Positions 6,977-12,063 of a stretch of DNA of 12,063 bases are shown here, piece by piece. The position numbers were made by a program, and so were the translations under genes. Source of the DNA: Halovenus sp. Lineage in GTDB: Archaea; Halobacteriota; Halobacteria; Halobacteriales; Haloarculaceae. Location of the stretch: positions 1-12,063 of the forward strand of contig PUMG01000318.1 in NCBI GenBank assembly GCA_003551265.1, written 5' to 3'. Position 1 is the stretch's first letter; every line of letters begins with the position of its first letter. Below the pieces are notes generated by a model, which was given only the letters and a program-made list of their open reading frames with translations, made no database searches and had not been told where the DNA came from.

Positions 6977-8032
6977 ATGGAGACAACCCACCGTCTCGTC
7001 ACGGGTGACTCTCGTTCGCTCTCGCAGGTAGACGACGACTCCGTCGAGCTGGTCGTCACCTCCCCACCGTATCCGATGATAGAGATGTGGGACGACCTCT
7101 TTTCGGACCTCAACCCGACAATCGGCGACCACCTCGAAAACAGCGAGGGACAGGCGGCGTTCGCCCGGATGCACGAGGAACTCGAGACGGTCTGGGCGGA
7201 ACTCAGTCGAGTGCTCGTCGACGGGGGTATCGCGTGTATCAACGTTGGCGACGCGACGCGGAGCGTCGGAGGGAGTTTTCGTGTGTTTCCGAATCACTCC
7301 CGTATCGTCACCGCCTTCGAGGAACTCGGTTTCGAGCCGCTCCCCGAGATTCTGTGGCGAAAGCCCGTCAACTCGGGGACCAAGTTCATGGGTTCGGGGA
7401 TGATTCCACCGAACGCCTACGTGACACTCGAACACGAGTACATTCTCGTGTTTCGGAACGGGACGGACACTCGGGAGTTCGAACCTCGCTCGGAGCGACG
7501 CTATCAGTCTGCGTACTTCTGGGAGGAACGCAACGAGTGGTTCTCGGACGTCTGGACGGACATCAGAGGAGAGCTACAGTCCCTCGAACAGGGCGACCTC
7601 AGAGAGCGCTCCGGTGCCTACCCGTTCGAGATACCGTACCGACTCATCAACATGTACTCGGTGTACGGAGATACGGTTCTCGACCCGTTCTGGGGGACAG
7701 GCACGACCTCACTCGCGGCGATGGTCGCCGGCCGTCACTCGGTTGGGTACGAACGGAAATCGGAGTTCGCCGCCGTGTTCGAAGACCGAGTCGAGAGGGT
7801 TCCCGATGATTCTCAACAGGTAGTCAAACGACGTCTGGATGACCACGAGACGTTCGTCGAACAGCGACTCGCCGAGGGAAAGGAGTTCACATACGAGAGC
7901 GAGCACTACGGTGTCCCTGTCATCACGAAACAGGAGCGAGCGATTCAGTTCTACGTCGTCTCGGGAGTTCATCCCGTGAGCGAGGGGTACGAACTCTCGT
8001 ACACGCGAGTCGATGATGTTGAAGCGGTCTAG
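6977..8032 (+). CDS. zim: Beta-class DNA methyltransferase, probable CTAG m4C methylase Zim
   Basis: The protein has 351 residues from the ATG at 6977. The same frame is open far upstream, but only antisense to the neighbouring membrane gene, and the protein similarity begins at METTHRL. The catalytic TSPPY motif (28-32) precedes the AdoMet-binding motif DPFWGTGTT (236-244). This order defines the beta class, and SPPY favours N4-cytosine (or N6-adenine) methylation in DNA. Haloarchaea conserve a solitary CTAG-specific N4-cytosine methylase called Zim, and the size and N-terminus resemble it; specificity is inferred, not seen. No restriction endonuclease gene is adjacent, so it is an orphan methylase here. 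CTAG is very rare in the window, and the only one in this gene overlaps its TAG stop. The C-terminal 80 residues lie beyond the catalytic core and may aid target recognition. No clear TATA box was found before it. Confidence 0.85.
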   Translation: METTHRLVTGDSRSLSQVDDDSVELVVTSPPYPMIEMWDDLFSDLNPTIGDHLENSEGQAAFARMHEELETVWAELSRVLVDGGIACINVGDATRSVGGSFRVFPNHSRIVTAFEELGFEPLPEILWRKPVNSGTKFMGSGMIPPNAYVTLEHEYILVFRNGTDTREFEPRSERRYQSAYFWEERNEWFSDVWTDIRGELQSLEQGDLRERSGAYPFEIPYRLINMYSVYGDTVLDPFWGTGTTSLAAMVAGRHSVGYERKSEFAAVFEDRVERVPDDSQQVVKRRLDDHETFVEQRLAEGKEFTYESEHYGVPVITKQERAIQFYVVSGVHPVSEGYELSYTRVDDVEAV

Positions 8033-8075
8033 AATATTGATACTTCCGAGACGGTGGGTGTCAAGACGAGGTGGC

Positions 8076-8092
8076 GTACGATAATCTATATA
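8076..8092 (+). repeat. Solitary end fragment of the palindromic element (fragment F), overlapping a TATA box
   Basis: GTACGATAATC is identical to the outer-end sequence of copy A (reverse complement) and is followed by TATATA instead of CCTATA. The rest of the element is absent. The AT-rich end (CTATATATC, 8086-8094) is the best TATA box for the small acidic protein gene, about 40 bases before its ATG, giving a short leader. An 11-base identity alone could be chance, so the link to the repeat family is tentative; the TATA box is more secure. Confidence 0.5.
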
Positions 8093-8130
8093 TCACAACA
8101 CACAAATCGTCGCCGAGTGAATACCCGCCT

Positions 8131-8490
8131 ATGGCAGACGACAGCGAGGAGGAACCCGCCGTTGTGCTCGGCGAGGGCGAACCGGTCGAGGGTGCCCCGC
8201 TCGCACGGGTCTCCGCACGCCTGATGTGGGGTATCGAAAAGAGCACCGTCGAAGCGCGTGAAGGTGACACCGTCGTTCGGACCCCAGACGGACCACGGGA
8301 ACTGCGTGAGATTCTCGACGACGTCGAGAAGACGTACTTCGATACCCGCCAGACGTTCGAGGACGCGATTCGCGAGGTAATCGGTACCGGTCCTGTTCCA
8401 ACAGTAGATGAAGACAGCGACGATAACGAAGCAACTGACGAAGAAGTTGCCGAGAGTGACGAAGAAGTTGCCGAGGATTCGAACGAGTAG
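8131..8490 (+). CDS. Small conserved acidic haloarchaeal protein, function unknown
   Basis: The protein has 119 residues from the ATG at 8131 (MADDSEEE). An in-frame GTG at 8071 lies upstream of the TATA box and is rejected as a start. The core, about residues 20-90, contains PLARVSARLMWGIEKSTVE, then RTPDGPRELREILDDV, then YFDTRQTFEDAIREVIGTGPVP. This predicts a small mixed helix/strand domain with no Cys, no membrane segment and no catalytic motif. It looks like one of the many haloarchaea-restricted DUF families, but I cannot name it with certainty. The tail is almost purely acidic and contains a tandem heptad duplication. It follows the methylase on the same strand with its own promoter. 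The reading frame is convincing; no function is proposed. Confidence 0.8.
   Translation: MADDSEEEPAVVLGEGEPVEGAPLARVSARLMWGIEKSTVEAREGDTVVRTPDGPRELREILDDVEKTYFDTRQTFEDAIREVIGTGPVPTVDEDSDDNEATDEEVAESDEEVAEDSNE
8437..8478 (+). repeat. Tandem 21-bp repeat coding two acidic heptads
   Basis: Two adjacent 21-bp units (8437-8457, 8458-8478) differ only in the last codon and encode DEEVAES and DEEVAED. The near identity at the DNA level, including third positions, indicates a recent slippage or duplication in the acidic tail. Confidence 0.85.
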
Positions 8491-8494
8491 CGAC

Positions 8495-8576
8495 TGTAGG
8501 GATTAGCGTACGTCATCAGAGATTGCTCGCTGTACGTCCCAGGGAGAATCTCTGTACAGGTACGCTAATCCCGATA
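8495..8576. repeat. Palindromic element, copy B (full, 82 bp, inverted relative to copy A)
   Basis: Outer arms pair over 17 positions with two mismatches (8495-8511 with 8560-8576); inner arms CAGAGATT/AATCTCTG are perfect and the central 7-bp arms pair 6 of 7. The reverse complement is 73/82 identical to copy A. Stem pair T832:A891 of copy A is replaced by the pair 8565/8506 (C and G), a compensatory change, and a G-T wobble in A is G-C in B. It lies between two plus-strand genes, directly beside copy C. Confidence 0.9.
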
Positions 8577-8593
8577 GAACGAGTATCAGACCG

Positions 8594-8656
8594 GTCCAGC
8601 ACTTCTCGCCACGATGTGCGGCGAGACATCGCTGATGACGTCGGGTGAGTCCTAGA
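8594..8656. repeat. Palindromic element, copy C (short, 63 bp)
   Basis: The core is a perfect 6-bp stem, CTCGCC (8605-8610) and GGCGAG (8620-8625), around a 9-base loop ACGATGTGC. The right side (8623-8656) is the 34-base arm shared with the other copies, more diverged near its end. The opposite outer arm is absent. Compared with copy D, the central 21 bp are identical in the same orientation but the flanks are swapped. Its outer end touches the TATA box of the DUF302 gene. Confidence 0.85.
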
Positions 8657-8664
8657 GTATATTT
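8656..8664 (+). promoter_or_regulatory. TATA box of the DUF302 gene
   Basis: AGTATATTT is centred about 27 bases before the ATG at 8687. This sets the start as leaderless and rules out a GTG at 8645. It begins exactly where copy C of the palindromic element ends. Confidence 0.75.
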
Positions 8665-8686
8665 CCTTCAGGTCCAAAGCATTGGT

Positions 8687-9142
8687 ATGACACTCCCTAT
8701 CGACCCCGAAGCTCTGACTGGTTCTGACATCGGCAGGAAGCGAGCAGTGCTGGAGATGGACCACGAGGAAGCTGTCGAGTTCGTTCGCGAGTGCTGTCTC
8801 GAAGCCGGCTTCGGCATCCCCGTCGAGTTCTCGCCGTCGGAGTTGCTCAACGAAAAGGTCGACGCCGACCGCGACCCATACTACGTACTCGGAGCGTGCA
8901 ACCCGGCGATGGCAGACCGAGCGCTCGACGCCTCAGAAAAGCAGATCGGCGGACTGTTCCCGTGTAACGTCATCATCTGGGAGGACGAACCTGGTCGCCA
9001 GCAGGTGTACCACGTTTCGATAATGCGAATCGCTCGGCTGGTTGGGATGGCTCCCGACGACCAGAAGTGGGACGCACTCGTCGAAGATACCGGTGAACTC
9101 GTCGACGAGTTGTTCGAGCGTATCCGGGCCGAGGCGGTCTAG
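8687..9142 (+). CDS. DUF302 domain protein
   Basis: The protein has 151 residues from the ATG at 8687, the start supported by the TATA box 27 bases upstream. The DUF302 signature is clear: a strand ending in VEFSPSELLNEKV, then PYYVLGACNP (64-73), then a helix (MADRALDAS) and FPCNVIIWED (91-100). DUF302 proteins are small cytoplasmic alpha/beta proteins of unknown biochemical role; some occur near redox or metal-stress genes. Cys71 and Cys93 sit in the two conserved motifs, and Cys36-Cys37 is an extra pair. The C-terminal 35 residues (helical, MAPDDQKWDALV onward) lie outside the core domain. Its stop TAG shares one CTAG with the stop of nreA on the other strand. It is unlikely to be functionally tied to nreA, since the genes converge. 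Confidence 0.85.
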   Translation: MTLPIDPEALTGSDIGRKRAVLEMDHEEAVEFVRECCLEAGFGIPVEFSPSELLNEKVDADRDPYYVLGACNPAMADRALDASEKQIGGLFPCNVIIWEDEPGRQQVYHVSIMRIARLVGMAPDDQKWDALVEDTGELVDELFERIRAEAV

Positions 9143-10392
9143 AAATCGGTGAGCTGTGACTGGATTCCAGCGACCAGTTCGGACTTTCGTCTGAGAGTGG
9201 CCAGCGAGACCGGAAGCTGCGGGACGAGCTGGCAGACCGCGTCGTGGAACGTCTCGGCGGTCGCTGGCTCGCCGTCGAACGCGTGTCTCACGCCCTCACG
9301 AATCTGCCACACCCCGACGGGAGCCCAGTAGGCGTCGCTTGCGTGGCGAATCACGAGCACAGTCGCCTGTCTGTCGACTCGCTCCAGATATTCCAGAGCC
9401 GCAAGACGAGAGGCGTGGTATGCGCCAGCGGTCTCCTCGACGTACCCGGTTCTTCCCTCGTAGGATTCGGCATCGGCTGCGAGATAGTACTCTCCGTCGG
9501 GGCGGGGGTTCCAGATGCTGCCGGGTGCTTTCAACTCGACCAGTTCGAACTCCCAGTTACCCGGCGCGAGGAGTACCCAGTACTCGTTGCCGATGTACTC
9601 GTTGTAGAACACCTGCACCTCGTCGACGCTCCGGGCGTTTCGGAGTGTGCCACGGAGATACTGCCCGAGGGTGTCGTCGACGGCGGTGATCGACCACCGG
9701 GTCGGGACGAGTCGACGGTTCTCTCCCTGGCCGAGTGCGCCTGCGGAGAGGATGGTGTTGATGTCGTAGACGTCGAACCCTCGACGGTAGAGGTAGGTCA
9801 TCGCACCTTCCGCCGCCCAGTCGTCGTCTTCGAGCGTCTTCTCGACGGGGCGGGGGACGTGTGGATTCTCCGCAAGTGTTGCATCAGTCGCGCGTGCGCG
9901 CGGTCCGGTAGGTGTTGCGATGTCGTCCAGTGAGAGGTCGATGTTTGGGGAGTCGTCGAGACCGATTTCGACGTCGACGGGACGGTCGGCGATGGCGACC
10001 TCGCGCTGGACACCCACGAACCCATCCCAGACGTCCTCGACGTTCACACGAGCAGACCGTGTCGAGTTGAGCAACCCCGTTCGACGCTGGAGGACGTCGT
10101 CTATCTGGAGCCCCTGTCGGTACCACTCGCCACTGGTCGCAAACCGGGTCGCGTCGGCAGCCGAGTCCATCGGCGAGAGTAGTCCTGTCGATACACGAGG
10201 GTAGTTCGAGCGGCCGACGAATATCTCAGGTGCGGTCGAGCCAAAGAGCGAATCACCCTGGACGACCTGTTCGAACTGGCGCTCGACGTCTTCGAGGTGG
10301 TCCGTAATCTCGTAAGACTTCTTGCGTGCGAGACGCCGACGCTCTGCGTGCTCGTCGCGCTCGAACTCCTCGATGAACTCGTCCAGACGCAT
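9139..10392 (-). CDS. nreA: DNA repair protein NreA
   Basis: The protein has 417 residues of the archaeal NreA family, a repair factor reported to work with the sliding clamp PCNA and to protect against DNA-damaging agents. Family landmarks are FVGRSNYPRVSTGLLSP (58-74), the SxSARVNVEDVWDGF region, QREVAIADRPVDVEI (about 129-143), and a conserved C-terminal half with GNEYWVLLAPGNWEFELVEL. The last seven residues, QSQLTDF (411-417), match a PCNA-interacting (PIP-like) motif at the extreme C-terminus, where NreA proteins carry it. The Cys-rich zinc motif found at the N-terminus of some archaeal NreA proteins is absent; only one Cys is present. The gene is alone on the minus strand, converging with the DUF302 gene with a 4-base overlap. 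No Shine-Dalgarno site precedes the ATG; a TATA-like box at the end of palindromic copy D is the best promoter. Confidence 0.88.
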   Translation of the reverse strand: MRLDEFIEEFERDEHAERRRLARKKSYEITDHLEDVERQFEQVVQGDSLFGSTAPEIFVGRSNYPRVSTGLLSPMDSAADATRFATSGEWYRQGLQIDDVLQRRTGLLNSTRSARVNVEDVWDGFVGVQREVAIADRPVDVEIGLDDSPNIDLSLDDIATPTGPRARATDATLAENPHVPRPVEKTLEDDDWAAEGAMTYLYRRGFDVYDINTILSAGALGQGENRRLVPTRWSITAVDDTLGQYLRGTLRNARSVDEVQVFYNEYIGNEYWVLLAPGNWEFELVELKAPGSIWNPRPDGEYYLAADAESYEGRTGYVEETAGAYHASRLAALEYLERVDRQATVLVIRHASDAYWAPVGVWQIREGVRHAFDGEPATAETFHDAVCQLVPQLPVSLATLRRKSELVAGIQSQLTDF

Positions 10393-10426
10393 CTCTCTGG
10401 GGGTTGGTCGCCAGTACGAATGAATG

Positions 10427-10489
10427 TATAGGAATTATCGGACGTCATCAGCGATGTCTCGCCACGATGTGCGGCGAGAAGTGCTGGAC
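10427..10489. repeat. Palindromic element, copy D (short, 63 bp), end carrying a TATA-like box for nreA
   Basis: The outer arm TATAGGAATTATCG (10427-10440) leads into the same 34-base arm as copy A (31/34, reverse complement). The CTCGCC/GGCGAG stem (10458-10463, 10473-10478) has loop ACGATGTGC, and the partner arm ends at 10489. It lies between divergent genes, so it cannot be a terminator for either. Read on the minus strand its end gives TTCCTATACATTC, with the TATA-like core about 36 bases before the nreA ATG. That promoter role is inferred. Confidence 0.85.
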
Positions 10490-10544
10490 AGAGGACAGTC
10501 GAACGGGACGGTGGTTGTGCGGGATGTGGGAACGAACGAAGCAG

Positions 10545-10551
10545 ATTTAAC
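10545..10551 (+). promoter_or_regulatory. Probable TATA box of the tlpA-ccdA operon
   Basis: ATTTAAC is about 42 bases before the ATG at 10590, predicting a leader of roughly 15 bases. GAGAAGTGA at 10575-10583 is a weak Shine-Dalgarno candidate within that leader. Confidence 0.5.
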
Positions 10552-10589
10552 CGCTTGCACCCCAGTTTCAAGACGAGAAGTGATACACA

Positions 10590-11114
10590 ATGCGTCGTCG
10601 TGAAGCGCTGGCCGGACTCGGGGCACTGGGCGTTTTTGGAGTCGGAGCAGCGTTCGCTCTCGGCGACTTCGACCTCTTCGAGAGTGGTGAGCGAATCGAA
10701 CCAGTCGACCTGCCGCGTCTCGACGCGCCGGGAAGCTCCGAAGGAGTGGAGACGGTCCCCGAGGAGGGACGAGTCACGTACCTCGCGATGTTCGCAACGT
10801 GGTGCAGCACCTGCCGAGTGAAGATGGAACCGCTCGGCGAGGCTGCAGCGGCCGTCTCCGACGATGTCCAGTTTCTTTCGGTCACGAACGAACCAGTTGG
10901 ACAGACCGTCCAACCCGAGGACGTCGCCGACTGGTGGCGCGACCACGACGGCAACTGGCCAGTTGCACACGACGACGAACTCGTGCTCTCGAAGCGGGTC
11001 GACGCACCGGGTGTTCCGTACTCGGTGGTAATCGACGCGGACAACCGCCTGGTGTGGTCTGACGGCGGGTACAAAGAAGCAGACGAAATTCTCGACCAGA
11101 TAGACGGGGCCTGA
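10590..11114 (+). CDS. TlpA-like thioredoxin-fold protein with Tat-type signal
   Basis: The protein has 174 residues. The N-terminus MRRREALAGLGAL, followed by an Ala/Gly-rich hydrophobic stretch to about residue 25, is a typical haloarchaeal twin-arginine signal or membrane anchor with no obvious lipobox. The mature part is a thioredoxin fold of the TlpA/ResA type, with the active-site WCSTC (71-75; Cys72 and Cys75) and a late GVPYSVVIDA segment that supplies the cis-proline. Such proteins reduce disulfides outside the membrane, for example apocytochrome c cysteines, using electrons from CcdA. The ccdA-like gene starts 6 bases after its stop, so the two are almost certainly an operon and a redox pair. 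The family call is firm; the substrate is unknown, and no cytochrome c maturation gene is in the window. The divergent nreA gene appears unrelated. Confidence 0.9.
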   Translation: MRRREALAGLGALGVFGVGAAFALGDFDLFESGERIEPVDLPRLDAPGSSEGVETVPEEGRVTYLAMFATWCSTCRVKMEPLGEAAAAVSDDVQFLSVTNEPVGQTVQPEDVADWWRDHDGNWPVAHDDELVLSKRVDAPGVPYSVVIDADNRLVWSDGGYKEADEILDQIDGA

Positions 11115-11120
11115 CACGCA

Positions 11121-11825
11121 ATGTCCGCCACAGTCCAGGCCGGGTTCGCCTTCGGTGTGGGTGTTGCGGCGTTCTTTTCACCCTGTGTCGTCGCGCTCCT
11201 TCCAGGATACGTCAGCTACTACGTGGCGACTGTCGAAGGCGAGACAGCACCACTTTCGGGGGCGCTCGCTCGCGGTGGGGCGGCAAGCCTCGGTGCGATT
11301 GGTACGTTTGCAGTCCTCTCGGCAGTCGCGTTCGCTGCTGGGGAAGCGCTTGAGCGGACGCTTCCCGTTCTCGAGTACCTCGTCGGTGCGTTGCTCGTCG
11401 TCTTCGGCGTATTTATCCTTCGCAAGGGTGCGCTCTCGTTCACAGTTGCGCTCCCAAAGCGGCGCGCAAGCGTTCTCGGCTTCGGTGGCTTCGGAGCGAT
11501 GTACGCTCTCGCAGCGACCGCGTGTGTGTTACCGCTGTTTCTCTCGGTCACTGTCGTGTCGTTCGCACTCTCGCCTCCGGGGACGCTTCTCGTCCTCGGG
11601 TCGTACGCCGCCGGGTTCACGCTGCTTGTACTCGCGGCGACGGTGATGACGGCGATTGGTCGCCAGGCGCTCCTCGAACGTGCCGTTGCCCGAACGGGAA
11701 CGCTGACAAAAATTGCGGGTGTAACGCTGATTCTTGCTGGCGTTGTCCAGCTCTTCGTGGCGTACCGTCTTGATGCTCTGCAGTCACTTCCGTTTTTGCT
11801 CGACGCTGTACACGTCGATGCGTAG
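11121..11825 (+). CDS. ccdA: CcdA/DsbD-type membrane thiol-disulfide electron carrier
   Basis: The protein has 234 residues and about six membrane helices. It belongs to the CcdA family, which moves reducing equivalents from cytoplasmic thioredoxin across the membrane to an outside thioredoxin-like protein. The two redox cysteines are in the right places: Cys22 in FFSPCVVALLPGY (helix 1) and Cys135 in ATACVLPLFLS (helix 4), giving the internal pseudo-twofold pattern of the family. A short basic loop, LPKRRA (111-116), separates the halves. It lies 6 bases downstream of the tlpA-like gene, its probable partner. Length matches CcdA rather than full-length DsbD, which carries extra soluble domains. 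No gene follows within the window. Confidence 0.9.
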   Translation: MSATVQAGFAFGVGVAAFFSPCVVALLPGYVSYYVATVEGETAPLSGALARGGAASLGAIGTFAVLSAVAFAAGEALERTLPVLEYLVGALLVVFGVFILRKGALSFTVALPKRRASVLGFGGFGAMYALAATACVLPLFLSVTVVSFALSPPGTLLVLGSYAAGFTLLVLAATVMTAIGRQALLERAVARTGTLTKIAGVTLILAGVVQLFVAYRLDALQSLPFLLDAVHVDA

Positions 11826-11916
11826 CGTGTATCAACAGGTCGTTTCGCCGCCGTTTACTCGGTTTCAGACGAGGGCCGGGATTACAGAAGTTACGTTTTA
11901 TTTGCACTCTATTTTC

Positions 11917-11975
11917 AGTATACGTCTAAACACGAGTTAGTATACTACCATATCTGTGAATATTCAATACCATAT
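11917..11975. promoter_or_regulatory. Phased direct repeats with 22-bp spacing (operator-like)
   Basis: AGTATAC occurs at 11917 and 11939, exactly 22 bases apart; the second is extended to the palindrome AGTATACT. TACCATAT occurs at 11946 and 11968, also 22 bases apart. Two helical turns between like sites would put bound proteins on one face of the DNA. Function is inferred from spacing and from the TATA box about 40 bases downstream. Confidence 0.4.
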
Positions 11976-12014
11976 GCATTACATGCTGTGTCAGGTGTTC
12001 ACCAAACACTAAAG

Positions 12015-12021
12015 TTTAATA
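12015..12021 (+). promoter_or_regulatory. TATA box for a gene beyond the right edge
   Basis: TTTAATA is preceded by purine-rich CTAAAG, a plausible BRE/TATA pair. It predicts a transcription start near 12043. Confidence 0.5.
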
Positions 12022-12023
12022 GC

Positions 12024-12045
12024 CACCACCTACGACTGGGTGGTG
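12024..12045. promoter_or_regulatory. Inverted repeat at the predicted transcription start
   Basis: CACCACC (12024-12030) and GGTGGTG (12039-12045) are perfect 7-bp arms around 8 bases. It spans the predicted start site, so it is more likely a repressor operator than a leader hairpin, though either is possible. Confidence 0.4.
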
Positions 12046-12063
12046 TGAGAGTTGTAACGAGCA

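Larger units (their letters stand above)
11826..12063. other. AT-rich intergenic region at right edge
   Basis: No convincing gene was found in these 238 bases. Composition shifts to AT-rich from about 11890, unlike the rest of the window. It holds phased short repeats, a palindromic GGTGTTCACC (11994-12003), a TATA box and an inverted repeat. It looks like the control region of a plus-strand gene that starts beyond the window. Confidence 0.6.

Noticed and set aside
6977..8032. Part of a restriction-modification or phage-defence system
   Set aside because: No nuclease, helicase or specificity gene is adjacent; neighbours are ordinary chromosomal genes.
8071..8130. GTG start adding 20 residues to the small acidic protein
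   Set aside because: It lies upstream of the TATA box, and the added residues do not resemble the protein's acidic start.
8645..8686. GTG start adding 14 residues to the DUF302 protein
   Set aside because: The TATA box at 8656-8664 would be inside the coding region; the ATG at 8687 lies at the leaderless distance.

Overview
The window reads as chromosomal DNA of a halophilic archaeon (class Halobacteria). The evidence is acidic proteins rich in Asp and Glu, GC-rich codons (roughly 60% GC, estimated by eye), archaeal TATA boxes 25-35 bases before start codons with apparently leaderless starts, a group II chaperonin, an archaeal NreA repair protein, a Tat-type signal, and strong scarcity of CTAG. 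No rRNA, tRNA, CRISPR array or transposase gene was seen.

Layout, left to right. (1) The 3' part of an S49 signal peptide peptidase gene (sppA, +) faces a two-gene unit on the minus strand: an SCP2-type thiolase overlapping by 4 bases an HMG-CoA-synthase-like protein fused to a DUF35 (zinc ribbon/OB-fold) domain. The synthase-like part has lost the expected Glu, Cys and His catalytic residues. (2) Also on the minus strand are a small DUF5684-like membrane protein, a thermosome subunit, and a four-helix membrane protein with a C-terminal four-cysteine domain. (3) On the plus strand follow a beta-class DNA methyltransferase, probably the haloarchaeal CTAG methylase Zim, a small acidic conserved protein and a DUF302 protein. 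(4) nreA (-) converges on the DUF302 gene; both stop codons lie in one CTAG tetranucleotide. (5) A TlpA-like thioredoxin and a CcdA-like membrane thiol-electron carrier form a plus-strand operon. The right end is an AT-rich intergenic region with 22-bp-phased repeats, a TATA box and an inverted repeat, probably the control region of a gene beyond the window.

The most unusual content is not a gene. It is a family of imperfect palindromes: two full copies of about 82 bp (821-902 and 8495-8576), two shorter 63-bp copies (8594-8656 and 10427-10489), and two solitary end fragments (5949-5970 and 8076-8092). They sit in convergent, tandem and divergent gaps alike, so they are not simply terminators. 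The two full copies show a compensatory base-pair change in the stem, and the two short copies differ by a flip of the arms relative to an identical centre. Several TATA-like boxes lie at or against their outer ends. I read this as a small non-autonomous mobile or structured element that also seeds promoters; the repeat structure is seen directly, while mobility and promoter function are inferred.
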